DNA of 64,000 nucleotides from contig NZ_JACHEB010000013.1 of NCBI RefSeq assembly GCF_014201335.1, positions 124,001-188,000 on the forward strand, written 5' to 3'. How positions within the stretch are numbered: the stretch's first letter is position 1; each line of letters opens with the position of its first letter. Source of the stretch: Tunturiibacter gelidiferens. Lineage in GTDB: Bacteria; Acidobacteriota; Terriglobia; Terriglobales; Acidobacteriaceae. Made by a program: the position numbers and the translations under genes. The notes below the pieces were generated by a model. It did no database searches. It saw only the letters and a program-made list of their open reading frames with translations, and was not told where the DNA came from. This document shows, one piece after another, positions 43,220 through 50,956 of this stretch.

Positions 43220-44566
43220 CTATAACTTGACCTCCCGGCCTGAAGGCGTGGGAGCGAAGATGCCGTCGCGGTATGCCGGTTCTCCGCGCAGGTAGGTAGC
43301 TTTAACAGCGCCGCGCAGAGTTTCGCCCATGTACGGTGAGATGGCATGGCGGTAGTGCAGTTTGTTAGGAGTGACGGCGAACTCTGTTTCGGTGTCGAAG
43401 ATGATGAAGTTTGCGTCGCGGCCTGATTGGAGAGACCCTGCTCGATGGGCGAGGCCGGCGAGTGCGGCTGGTGCAGTGCTCATCCAGCGGGTGATGTCTT
43501 CGAGCGTGCCGCCGCGATGAGAGGAGTCGGTGTGGATGATCGAAAGGGCGAGAGGAAGGCTGGCGATGCCGCCCCAGGCTTGATCGAAGCGGCCAGTATC
43601 GATGCGCTTCATCGCGGGCGGGCAGGGCGAGTGGTCCGTGACGATCATGTCGATGGTTCCGTCGTGCAGGCCGCGCCAGAGGGCGCGCTGGTTTTCTTTG
43701 CTGCGGATTGGAGGTGCGCACTTGAGTAGAGTTGCGCCGTCTGGGATATCTTCGGCGGCGAAGTGCAGATAGTGTGGGCAGGTCTCGACGGTGAGGGGAA
43801 GGCCTTCGCGGCGTGCAGCTTTCAGTTCGGAGAGAGCGAGCGCGGTGGAGAGATGAACGATGTGCAGGCGAAAGCTGTACTGGCGGCAGAGACGAATCAT
43901 CAGGCGGATGGCCTGGAGTTCAGCTTCGTCCGGGCGAGACGCGAGGTAGGTCTCGTATCTTCGCCAGTCTGCGTTGGCCAATCGCTGGGTTGCTGCGTCG
44001 ATAGGGCCGGCGAGTTCGGCATGGACAAGGAGGGGGAGGCCAGACTGCGCGATGGATGGGAGTGCGGCTTCCAACTGCTGTTGGTCGATCATGGTGAAGC
44101 CGTCGCAGCCGGGGTAGATGAGAAAACATTTGAAGCCGAGTACACCAGCGTCGGCCAGAGGAAGGATTTGTTGCTGATTGTTTGCAACGGCTCCTCCCCA
44201 GGTGGCCCAGTCGATGAAACACTCTCCCTTTGCAGCGTCGCGCTTCTGCTCGAGTGCGGCGACTGTTGTGGTTTCGGGAAGACAGTTTAGCGGCATGTCG
44301 ATGAGGGCGGTGTATCCTCCGGCGGCGGCAGCACGTGTTGCGGTGCGGAAACCCTCCCATTCGGTGCGACCCGGTTGGTTGATGTGGACGTGGGTGTCGA
44401 CCAGTCCGGGGAGCAGAGCGTCGTTGCCGCAGTCGTTAATAATGGCGTCGGCTGGCACCTCGGATGGGTGGCAGACGGCGCGTATCCTTCCATCTTCTAC
44501 GAGAAGCGCGCCCGGTTGCGTCCCCTGTGGAGTGACGATGCGTTTTGAGAGAAAGGCATGTGCCAT
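43220..44566 (-). CDS. allB: Allantoinase
   Basis: 448 residues from the ATG at 44566. This amidohydrolase opens the allantoin ring to allantoate. Metal-binding motifs are VDTHVHINQPGRTEWEG, the carboxylated Lys in GFKCFLIYPGCDGF, HIVHLSTALAL and the Asp in IVTDHSPCPP. It is the first gene of the minus-strand ureide operon and is divergent from guaD, with only 56 bases between the two start codons. The order allB-uraD-uraH-uricase-allC-allE-UAH covers urate to glyoxylate. In-frame codons upstream to 44638 cross into guaD and are not used. Confidence 0.95.
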   Translation of the reverse strand: MAHAFLSKRIVTPQGTQPGALLVEDGRIRAVCHPSEVPADAIINDCGNDALLPGLVDTHVHINQPGRTEWEGFRTATRAAAAGGYTALIDMPLNCLPETTTVAALEQKRDAAKGECFIDWATWGGAVANNQQQILPLADAGVLGFKCFLIYPGCDGFTMIDQQQLEAALPSIAQSGLPLLVHAELAGPIDAATQRLANADWRRYETYLASRPDEAELQAIRLMIRLCRQYSFRLHIVHLSTALALSELKAARREGLPLTVETCPHYLHFAAEDIPDGATLLKCAPPIRSKENQRALWRGLHDGTIDMIVTDHSPCPPAMKRIDTGRFDQAWGGIASLPLALSIIHTDSSHRGGTLEDITRWMSTAPAALAGLAHRAGSLQSGRDANFIIFDTETEFAVTPNKLHYRHAISPYMGETLRGAVKATYLRGEPAYRDGIFAPTPSGREVKL

Positions 44567-44579
44567 AATTTGATATTCC

Positions 44580-44604
44580 GTCACTTCCGCCACAAAATTG
44601 TGAC
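44580..44604. promoter_or_regulatory. Candidate operator in the allB/guaD divergent promoter region
   Basis: CACAA-AA-TTGTG (44591-44602) is a dyad inside the 56-base gap between the two divergent start codons, and an outer GTCAC/GTGAC pair (44580-44584, 44600-44604) extends it. This is where a shared purine-catabolism regulator would be expected to bind. No regulator gene is seen in the window. Confidence 0.35.
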
Positions 44605-44622
44605 CTAAGGATACCGAGCCGA

Positions 44623-45096
44623 ATGCAGGGCAACCCAATCTTCATGCAGAAAGCGATTGCGCTGGCGACGGAGAACGTTCGGTCCGGTCGCGGAGGGCCG
44701 TTCGGCGCGGTGATTGTGCGGGGCGGCGAGATCATTGCGACTGGCGCGAATCTCGTTACCGCGACCAATGATCCGACAGCGCATGGCGAGATTGTAGCAA
44801 TCCGAAACGCGTGTGCGGCACTCGAGAGCTTTCAGCTTGTTGGCTGCCATATCTATACGAGCTGCGAGCCTTGTCCGATGTGTCTTGCGGCAATCTACTG
44901 GGCGCGATGTGAGGCGATTTTTTACGGCGGTTGCGCAGCCGATGCTGCAGCGGCCGGATTTGACGACGCTTTTCTTTATGAAGAGATGAAGCTGCCGCTC
45001 GACCAGCGCAAGATCCCGGCGGTGAGACTTCTGCCTGAGGAGGCGATTTCGAGCTTTGAGGCCTGGCGTGAGCGCGTCGGCAGAATCGATTACTAA
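44623..45096 (+). CDS. guaD: Guanine deaminase (cytidine-deaminase fold)
   Basis: 157 residues, ATG with AAGGA upstream. The zinc site is complete: His54 and Glu56 in PTAHGEIVAI, and Cys84/Cys87 in CEPCPMCLAAIYWAR. The C-terminal ADAAAAGFDDAFLYEEM and LDQRKIPAVRLLPEEA match the B. subtilis-type guanine deaminase rather than tRNA adenosine deaminase. It makes xanthine from guanine, which feeds the xanthine dehydrogenase at 13-17 kb and the ureide operon beside it. It is divergent from allB. Confidence 0.9.
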   Translation: MQGNPIFMQKAIALATENVRSGRGGPFGAVIVRGGEIIATGANLVTATNDPTAHGEIVAIRNACAALESFQLVGCHIYTSCEPCPMCLAAIYWARCEAIFYGGCAADAAAAGFDDAFLYEEMKLPLDQRKIPAVRLLPEEAISSFEAWRERVGRIDY

Positions 45097-45099
45097 GAC

Positions 45100-46416
45100 A
45101 TGGCGATAAAGCAAACGAAGAGAGCTGCGGTCAAAAAAAATAGAGCGAATTCTGGTGTGAAGGTTGCGCTGCTCGGATTCGGCACCGTCGGAGGGGCGGT
45201 AGCACGGGTGCTTGCTGCGTCGAGATTTCAGGGTGTCGAGCTGACGCATATCTTCAATCGCAATGTGGATCGGAAGCGTAGCTCGGCAGCCGCGAAGGCC
45301 GTACCGGCTTCAGTTGTGTGGACCGATAGCATCGATGTGATTCTGCGGTCGGATGTTGATGTTGTTGTTGAATTGATGGGTGGCCTCAATCCGGTGGAAG
45401 GGTGGTTGCGCAAAGCTCTCACGGCGGGTACGTCTGTAGTTACGGCGAATAAGCAGCTTATCGCTTACCGAGGGACCGGCCTGGCGAAGCTCGCCGAGAA
45501 GCACAACGTTCATCTGCTGCACGGTGCGGCGGTCGCGGGTGGTGTGCCGGTGATTCCCGGGATGTTGCAGGGGTTGTGTGGCGATCAGGTGACGCGGCTG
45601 AGCGGCATCGTCAATGGTACGTGCAATTACATTCTTAGCCGCATGGAAGCTGGAGCGGATTACAGCACCGTTCTGGCTGATGCACAGCAGCTTGGGTATG
45701 CGGAGGTTGATCCGGCGGCTGATGTCGATGGGTATGATGCGCGTGCGAAGCTTTGCATCTTGTCGCGCATTGCGATGCACGCTGAACTGGACCCGGATGC
45801 GGTGGCGATGCAGACGATTTCGGCGATTGAGGCGATCGATTTTTCTTATGCGAAAGAACTGAACTGCACGATTCGCCAGGTTTCCCGAGCGGAGCTAGAT
45901 GGGAAGCTCGTGCATGCGCGCGTGGCGCCGATGCTGGTGCCGCTGGCTTCGCCTATGGCGTGGTCGCATGGGACGCAGAATATGGTGGTCGTGAGTGGGA
46001 GATTCGGCGGAGATGTTGTTTTCTCGGGGCATGGTGCAGGCGGGGAGCCAACGGCGGTCGCGGTGGTGTCCGATCTGTTGGCCGTGGCTCAGGGTTGTAA
46101 GAGCGTGGAGCTGCCATTGCGAAGACGCGAGGTGACAGGTGATTTTTTTGCGCCGCACTATCTGCGGTTTGTCGTTGATGACAAGCCTGGGATTGTCTCT
46201 GCGATTTCGGGTGCTCTTTCGAAGGTTGGGGCGAATATTGATTCGCTGCTGCAACGGCGCGGGTACCCGAAGCATCGACTGCCATTTGTAGTGACGACCG
46301 AGCCGTGCCTGAGCTCGACCATTGAGCGTGCATTGGCTTCGGTTGCTCGTATGGATTGCATGCTGGAGAAGCCGTTGTGCCTACAGATGCTTGAGGTCGA
46401 AGACAAGGCAGAATGA
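45100..46416 (+). CDS. hom: Homoserine dehydrogenase
   Basis: 438 residues. The NAD(P)-binding motif is VALLGFGTVGGAVARVL after a basic 18-residue N-terminal tail (AIKQTKRAAVKKNRANSG). Catalytic regions are VTANKQLIAYRG, GGVPVIPGMLQGL, RLSGIVNGTCNYILSRM and YAEVDPAADVDGYDARAKL. A C-terminal ACT domain (RFVVDDKPGIVSAISGAL) suggests feedback control, typically by threonine. It makes homoserine for threonine and methionine. It begins three bases after guaD, so it is translated from the same transcript despite the unrelated pathway. The hairpin right after the stop terminates the opposite strand. Confidence 0.97.
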   Translation: MAIKQTKRAAVKKNRANSGVKVALLGFGTVGGAVARVLAASRFQGVELTHIFNRNVDRKRSSAAAKAVPASVVWTDSIDVILRSDVDVVVELMGGLNPVEGWLRKALTAGTSVVTANKQLIAYRGTGLAKLAEKHNVHLLHGAAVAGGVPVIPGMLQGLCGDQVTRLSGIVNGTCNYILSRMEAGADYSTVLADAQQLGYAEVDPAADVDGYDARAKLCILSRIAMHAELDPDAVAMQTISAIEAIDFSYAKELNCTIRQVSRAELDGKLVHARVAPMLVPLASPMAWSHGTQNMVVVSGRFGGDVVFSGHGAGGEPTAVAVVSDLLAVAQGCKSVELPLRRREVTGDFFAPHYLRFVVDDKPGIVSAISGALSKVGANIDSLLQRRGYPKHRLPFVVTTEPCLSSTIERALASVARMDCMLEKPLCLQMLEVEDKAE

Positions 46417-46420
46417 AAAA

Positions 46421-46443
46421 GCGGCGCAGAGTGAGTGCGCCGC
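46421..46443 (-). terminator. Intrinsic terminator of the cysM-mec-cysO-moeZ operon
   Basis: GCGGCGCA and TGCGCCGC form an eight-pair GC-rich stem with loop GAGTGAG. On the minus strand the stem is followed by TTTTT. It lies 23 bases past the moeZ stop and five bases after the stop of the convergent hom gene. Confidence 0.8.
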
Positions 46444-46466
46444 CTTGTCGCGTTGCTGGTGTGGGT

Positions 46467-47690
46467 TTAGTACTTTGGCAGGGAAGGGTCGATCTTGTCT
46501 GCCCAGGCGAGGATTCCGCCAGTGAGGTTCGATACGTTCGTAAATCCAGCCTGTTTGAGAGCGAGTGCGGCTCGTTGACTGCGAGCGCCGGACTTGCAGT
46601 GGACTACGATTTCGCTGTCCTTCTTGTCAGCTAGTTCAGCGGTGCGAAGAGCGATCTCGCCGACGGGAATAAGTGGGGCGCCGAGATTTACGATCTTGTA
46701 CTCGTGTGGCTCGCGAACGTCCAGGACGAAGACGTCTTCCTTGGCATCGAGCTTGCGTTTGAGTTCCTGAACTGAGATTTGTGGGATGCCATCGACGACG
46801 GGAAGGTCGGTGACAGCCTTGTCGCGGGCGACTTCGAGGGGACCGACTTCGCTCGGCGGCGTGATGCCGCAGAACTGGTCGTAGTCGATCAGTTCGGTTA
46901 CGGTCGGATTGGGGCCGCAGACGGGGCACTCCGGATTTTTGCGCAGCTTCAGGGTGCGGAAGCTCATGCCGAGAGCGTCGACCAGGAGCAACCGGCCGAT
47001 GAGTGGCTCGCCGATGCCGAGAATGAGCTTGATGGTCTCGGTCGCCTGGATGACCCCAACAAGGCCGGGAAGAATGCCGAGGACGCCACCTTCAGCGCAG
47101 GAGGGGACCAAGCCCGGCGGTGGCGGCTCAGGGTAGAGGCAGCGGTAGCAGGGGCCTTCTTTTGTGCCGAAGACGCTGGCCTGGCCTTCAAAGCGGAAGA
47201 TTGAGCCGTAGGCGTTGGGCTTATTCAGCAGTACGCAGGCGTCGTTGACGAGGTAGCGGGTCTGGAAGTTGTCGGTGCCGTCGGCGATGACGTCGTAGTC
47301 CTTCAGAATCTCGAGCGCGTTGGCGCTGGTGAGCATGGTGTTGTGCTTGATTACTTTGACCGTGGGATTCAGGCCCTTGAGCATGATCTCGGCGGAATCG
47401 ACCTTGAGCTTGCCGACGGTTGCGGTGGAGTGGATGATCTGGCGCTGCAAGTTGCTGGCGTCGACGGTGTCGAAGTCGACGAGGCCGATGGTGCCGACGC
47501 CTGCGGCAGCGAGATAAAGTGCGAGGGGTGCGCCAAGACCGCCGGTGCCGACGCAGAGTACCTTCGCGGCTTTGAGCTTCTGCTGGCCTTCCATTCCTAC
47601 TTCGGGCAGTATCAGGTGACGGGAGTAGCGGGCGATCTCGTCATTGGAGAGCTTTGGGAGTTCTACAGTCTCTTCGATTGCTGTTGGCAT
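46467..47690 (-). CDS. moeZ: MoeZ-like adenylyltransferase/sulfurtransferase (ThiF + rhodanese)
   Basis: 407 residues. The N-terminal ThiF/MoeB domain has YSRHLILPEVGMEGQ, the ATP loop VGTGGLGAPLA, the zinc cysteines 181/184 (CYRC) and 255/258 (CPVC), and Cys198 in LVPSCAEGGVLGI. The C-terminal rhodanese domain has DVREPHEY and the persulfide Cys365 in VHCKSGARS. Such fusions adenylate the C-terminal Gly of small sulfur carriers and then load sulfur as a thiocarboxylate. In M. tuberculosis MoeZ does this for CysO and MoaD-type carriers. It lies 81 bases after the cysO homologue, and may also serve molybdopterin synthesis for the molybdoenzyme at 14-17 kb. Confidence 0.93.
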   Translation of the reverse strand: MPTAIEETVELPKLSNDEIARYSRHLILPEVGMEGQQKLKAAKVLCVGTGGLGAPLALYLAAAGVGTIGLVDFDTVDASNLQRQIIHSTATVGKLKVDSAEIMLKGLNPTVKVIKHNTMLTSANALEILKDYDVIADGTDNFQTRYLVNDACVLLNKPNAYGSIFRFEGQASVFGTKEGPCYRCLYPEPPPPGLVPSCAEGGVLGILPGLVGVIQATETIKLILGIGEPLIGRLLLVDALGMSFRTLKLRKNPECPVCGPNPTVTELIDYDQFCGITPPSEVGPLEVARDKAVTDLPVVDGIPQISVQELKRKLDAKEDVFVLDVREPHEYKIVNLGAPLIPVGEIALRTAELADKKDSEIVVHCKSGARSQRAALALKQAGFTNVSNLTGGILAWADKIDPSLPKY

Positions 47691-47771
47691 TTTCTTTTCC
47701 TCTGCCTCACTTGGAGGGCGTCAAAATCTTCACTTCATAAAACCGCCTTGACGGTTACAAATAGGAAAATT

Positions 47772-48059
47772 TTAGAGTCGACAGCTCGTTCCCCCGGCGA
47801 TGGAGGGAATGATGGTGAGCTCATCAGAATCGTTTGCCGCGGTCTCTTCCTTGTTGGGGAGATAGCGGATATCGTCGTCGTTCAGGTAGACGTTCACGAA
47901 CGAACGGAGCTTGCCTTCGGGGGTAAACAGGTGCGGTTTGAGTTCGGGGTATTGGACGGTGAGCTGCTGAAACACGCTGCTGACGGTGGTTCCCGCGACG
48001 CTGACGGTTTCGAGTCCTCCGGTGTAGGCGCGCAGCGGGGTGGGGATGTGAATGTTCAT
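47772..48059 (-). CDS. cysO: Ubiquitin-like sulfur carrier protein, CysO-like, with C-terminal extension
   Basis: 95 residues of the ThiS/MoaD beta-grasp family: IHIPTPLRAYTGG at the start, VNVYLNDDDIRYL in the middle, and DELTIIPSIAGG near the end. The thiocarboxylate-forming Gly-Gly (89-90) is not terminal: TSCRL follows before the stop at 47772. Carriers such as QbsE carry similar tails that a JAMM protease removes. In mycobacteria CysO carries sulfur to CysM for cysteine synthesis. Its ATG overlaps the stop of the JAMM protease gene by four bases, so the pair is translationally coupled. Confidence 0.9.
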   Translation of the reverse strand: MNIHIPTPLRAYTGGLETVSVAGTTVSSVFQQLTVQYPELKPHLFTPEGKLRSFVNVYLNDDDIRYLPNKEETAANDSDELTIIPSIAGGTSCRL

Positions 48060-48559
48060 GCCTGACCTTTCTGGGTTTGCGCCGCTGCTTCGGCGACGTT
48101 GGGGGCGATGTCTATCTGAATGGGTTCGTCCTCGAATGTTTTATCTTCTTCTGTTGTTCCGCTTAGCAGGAAGGAGTTCGTCAGTGCAGCTTTGCCCTGT
48201 TCGACGCTGGTGATGACGTAGGAGCAGCCCAGCCAGTGGGCTTCGGCGAAGTCGGTCTTCGACCACTGCGCCGGGTGGTCCGGATGAGAGTGGTAGAAGC
48301 CGACGATGTCCAGGCCCAAACCGCGTGCCTGCCGCTGGATCTTTACGAGCTCCTGCGGGGCGATGTTATAGCGGTTGTGAGCGGAATCGGTGCGGGTGTT
48401 GCCGGCGCGAACGATCTGCTGCACGTGGTTGACTGCCTCGGCGCCATTGCCCTCATCGGCGATGTTCTTGCCGAGCAGGACGCCGCAGCACTCGTTCGGA
48501 TAGGTCTCCTCACCGTGCGTGCGCAGGGCCTCGTAGTCAGCGTAGTGGATGCGAAGCAT
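48056..48559 (-). CDS. mec: JAMM/MPN+ metalloprotease, Mec+-like
   Basis: 167 residues from the ATG at 48559, whose ribosome site GGAGGAG lies inside the end of cysM. The JAMM zinc motif is complete: Glu23 (YPNECCGVLLG), His90 and His92 (FYHSHPDHP), Ser100 and Asp103 (WSKTD). In M. tuberculosis Mec releases cysteine from the CysO-cysteine adduct; related proteins trim tails off sulfur carriers. Both reactions are possible here because the CysO neighbour carries a five-residue tail. The gene sits between cysM and cysO, exactly where such a protein is expected. Confidence 0.93.
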   Translation of the reverse strand: MLRIHYADYEALRTHGEETYPNECCGVLLGKNIADEGNGAEAVNHVQQIVRAGNTRTDSAHNRYNIAPQELVKIQRQARGLGLDIVGFYHSHPDHPAQWSKTDFAEAHWLGCSYVITSVEQGKAALTNSFLLSGTTEEDKTFEDEPIQIDIAPNVAEAAAQTQKGQA

Positions 48560-48564
48560 CTGTA

Positions 48565-49500
48565 TTACTCCTCCTGCCAGAAGCGTTCGCTCATGTATTT
48601 TTCTGCCGAATCGCAAAGGATGGTGACGATGACTGCCTCGCGGCCAAAGCGGGCCTCTTCTTCGCCGATCTTGAGAGAGGCTGCGACGGCGGCTGCGGCT
48701 GAGATGCCTACCAGCAAGCCCTGGTTGCGACCGAGATTTTTCACCATGCTGTACGCGGTTTCGGTTGGTATTTCGATGTTCGCGTCGGCGAGGGAGGGGT
48801 CATAGATGCGCGGGACGATGGCGGTTGCCATGTGCTTGAGGCCTTCGAGGCCGTTGAAGGGCGAGTCCGGCTGCATGGAGATGCATCGGATCGATGGGTT
48901 CAATTCTTTCAGGCGGCGCGTTGTGCCCATGAACGTACCGCTGGTCCCGAGGCCTGCGACGAAGTGGGTGATCTGGCCTTCGGTCTGCTCCCATATCTCG
49001 TTTGCGGTGGTGCGGTAGTGCGCCTTCCAGTTCTCGTCATTCGAGTACTGGTCGGCGTAGAAATATTTATCTGGCTCTGCCGCGGCGAGTTCGCGAGCTT
49101 TACGGATCGCTCCGTCGGAGCCGTTGGCAGGGTCGGTCCAGAGGACTTCTGCTCCGTATGCGGCGAGATAGCGCTTGCGCTCGGGGGAGACATTCGATGG
49201 CATGCAGAGGGTGACCCGGAACCCCAACGCTGCGCCCAGCATGGCGTAGGCAATGCCGGTGTTGCCGCTGGTGGCGTCCAGCAGGCCACGGCTGTCGGTA
49301 AGGAGACCTCTACGCTGTGCGTCGGCGACGATGGCAGAGGCTGCACGATCTTTGACGGAGCCGCCGGGGTTGGCCCATTCGGCCTTCCCAAGTATCTGGA
49401 TGCCGGGCAGATGGGCGCCTAGGCGCTCGAACCGCACCAGCGGCGTGTTGCCGACGCGCTCGAGGATGCTTGTTCCAAACGGTTTGAGGGTGGTAATCAT
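48565..49500 (-). CDS. cysM: Cysteine synthase CysM-type (PLP-dependent)
   Basis: 311 residues. The PLP Lys is Lys50 in ANPGGSVKDRAA, the substrate loop is TSGNTG (77-82), and the phosphate cradle is GLGTSGTFMGTTRRL. The C-terminus ends in MSERFWQEE. Genes of this type next to cysO and mec use O-phosphoserine and protein thiocarboxylate in mycobacteria, while ordinary paralogues use O-acetylserine and sulfide; the neighbourhood supports the former. It is the first gene of the minus-strand operon cysM-mec-cysO-moeZ and is divergent from the hypothetical gene at 49620. Confidence 0.94.
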   Translation of the reverse strand: MITTLKPFGTSILERVGNTPLVRFERLGAHLPGIQILGKAEWANPGGSVKDRAASAIVADAQRRGLLTDSRGLLDATSGNTGIAYAMLGAALGFRVTLCMPSNVSPERKRYLAAYGAEVLWTDPANGSDGAIRKARELAAAEPDKYFYADQYSNDENWKAHYRTTANEIWEQTEGQITHFVAGLGTSGTFMGTTRRLKELNPSIRCISMQPDSPFNGLEGLKHMATAIVPRIYDPSLADANIEIPTETAYSMVKNLGRNQGLLVGISAAAAVAASLKIGEEEARFGREAVIVTILCDSAEKYMSERFWQEE

Positions 49501-49619
49501 GCGGCTTCCATCTTCAGATCTTCATGGTGTCATTTGATTCATTTGAAGCGTTCGCACCGTGCCGATTGAAGGACTTCGGCGGATGTGCGACAGTTAATCG
49601 AGTCTAACGTATTGCACTT

Positions 49620-50036
49620 ATGGCGAAAAAGATCCCAGTACGAAGCTTCAATGATGTTCTCGGCCTTCTCGGTGGCCAGAGATTCGATGTTGCCCCTGCT
49701 CAGGAGGGTGCAAAGCGAACGCCAAATGCTGTGCAGGTAAGGAAATACGGCTGCGCGGCGGAGATTGCTGCGTCACCGGACGGCACCGTGGAGATACTGT
49801 CCCGCCCAGGCTGGCTGCTGAACGGCGAGATCGCACGCGTGCTCGACCGGGGCTACCAGAAGTTTCTCCGGACCAGCAAACTTGAAATTCCGGCGATGGC
49901 GGATCATCTGCGCTCAATTCACGAGTTTACGGAAGAGCTGAACGAAGCGATTGGAAAGACGAGCCTGTATAACCAGGCGTTGGGGACGACAAGCAACGTC
50001 TATCACTACGATCGCGTCGAGGGACGGGACGACTAA
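49620..50036 (+). CDS. Hypothetical protein, conserved-looking
   Basis: 138 residues. No signal peptide or membrane segment, so cytoplasmic. It reads as a compact domain: KKIPVRSFNDVLGLLGGQRF, KYGCAAEIAASPDGTVEILS, PGWLLNGEIARVLDRGYQKF, then a helical part with HLRSIHEFTEELNEAIG. I recognise no family. No Shine-Dalgarno is visible before the ATG, which may point to a leaderless message. It stands alone between cysM (divergent) and rsmI (convergent). Confidence 0.7.
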   Translation: MAKKIPVRSFNDVLGLLGGQRFDVAPAQEGAKRTPNAVQVRKYGCAAEIAASPDGTVEILSRPGWLLNGEIARVLDRGYQKFLRTSKLEIPAMADHLRSIHEFTEELNEAIGKTSLYNQALGTTSNVYHYDRVEGRDD

Positions 50037-50071
50037 GTCTATCCGCTAATAGGCCGCGGCAGGGAAGCGGC

Positions 50072-50956
50072 TTAGCGGCGCCGGTTCTGCTCGCGCTGTA
50101 ACTCGCGATAGGCTTCGCTTTTGCCGATGCCACGTTCGCGAGCGACACGTTTGAGGGCGTCCATTTCGCTGATTGCTTCTGATTTCATCAAGGCTGCCAC
50201 CTCGGCGGCCAGAGTTGTCTTCTTGTCTTCGGAGGCGCTTTCTGTTGGCGTAGGCGTGAGCATCAGCACGATCTCTCCGCGGACGCTGGCGCGAGATGCC
50301 AACTGTGACCGAATGCCGGCGGCCGATCCTCTCAAGAACTCTTCATGGATTTTTGTTAGCTCGCGCGCAATGACGACGTGCTGCTCTGGACCGAAGACGG
50401 CCTCGACATCTGCAAGCGTGTCGAGGATGCGGTGGGGGGCTTCGTAAAAGATGTGCGTTCCGTCGTCTCGTGCAAGTTCTTCGAGCGCGGTCTTGCGCTG
50501 ACCCGCTTTGGCGGGGAGGAAGCCGTGGAAGGTGAATCGCTCGGTCGTAAGGCCGCTTGCGATCACTCCGCTGATTGCGGCGTTTGCGCCGGGAATCGGG
50601 AAGACATCGACTCCGGCAGTGAGGGCCGCAGCGACGATCTGGCCACCGGGATCGGCTATGCCGGGAGTTCCGGCGTCGCTTACTATGGCGATGCGTGCGC
50701 CATTTTTTAGCTCTGCTATAAGTTCTTCTGTGCGCGAGCCTTCGTTGTGCATGTGATAGCTCACGGTGGGTGTGCGGATCTCAAAGTGGTTGAGCAGCTT
50801 CTGCGTCTGCCGGGTGTCTTCGCAGCCGATGCGGTCTGCCTGGCGCAGCACTCGCAGCGCACGCAGAGTGATGTCTTCGAGGTTGCCGATGGGTGTAGCT
50901 ACGAGATAGAGTCCCGGTGCGAGGGGCCGGTCGTCTTTGTCTTGGTTCGCGGACAT
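50072..50956 (-). CDS. rsmI: 16S rRNA 2'-O-ribose C1402 methyltransferase
   Basis: 294 residues of the tetrapyrrole-methylase fold. Family motifs are LYLVATPIGNLEDITLRAL, CEDTRQTQKLLNHF, VSDAGTPGIADPGG, FPIPGANAAISGVIASGL, FHGFLPAKAGQRK and FYEAPHRILDTL. It methylates the ribose of C1402 in 16S rRNA with S-adenosylmethionine. Its ATG overlaps the TAA of the M50-like gene by one base (TAATG), so translation is coupled. The C-terminal basic tail (EQNRRR) could contact RNA. Confidence 0.96.
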   Translation of the reverse strand: MSANQDKDDRPLAPGLYLVATPIGNLEDITLRALRVLRQADRIGCEDTRQTQKLLNHFEIRTPTVSYHMHNEGSRTEELIAELKNGARIAIVSDAGTPGIADPGGQIVAAALTAGVDVFPIPGANAAISGVIASGLTTERFTFHGFLPAKAGQRKTALEELARDDGTHIFYEAPHRILDTLADVEAVFGPEQHVVIARELTKIHEEFLRGSAAGIRSQLASRASVRGEIVLMLTPTPTESASEDKKTTLAAEVAALMKSEAISEMDALKRVARERGIGKSEAYRELQREQNRRR

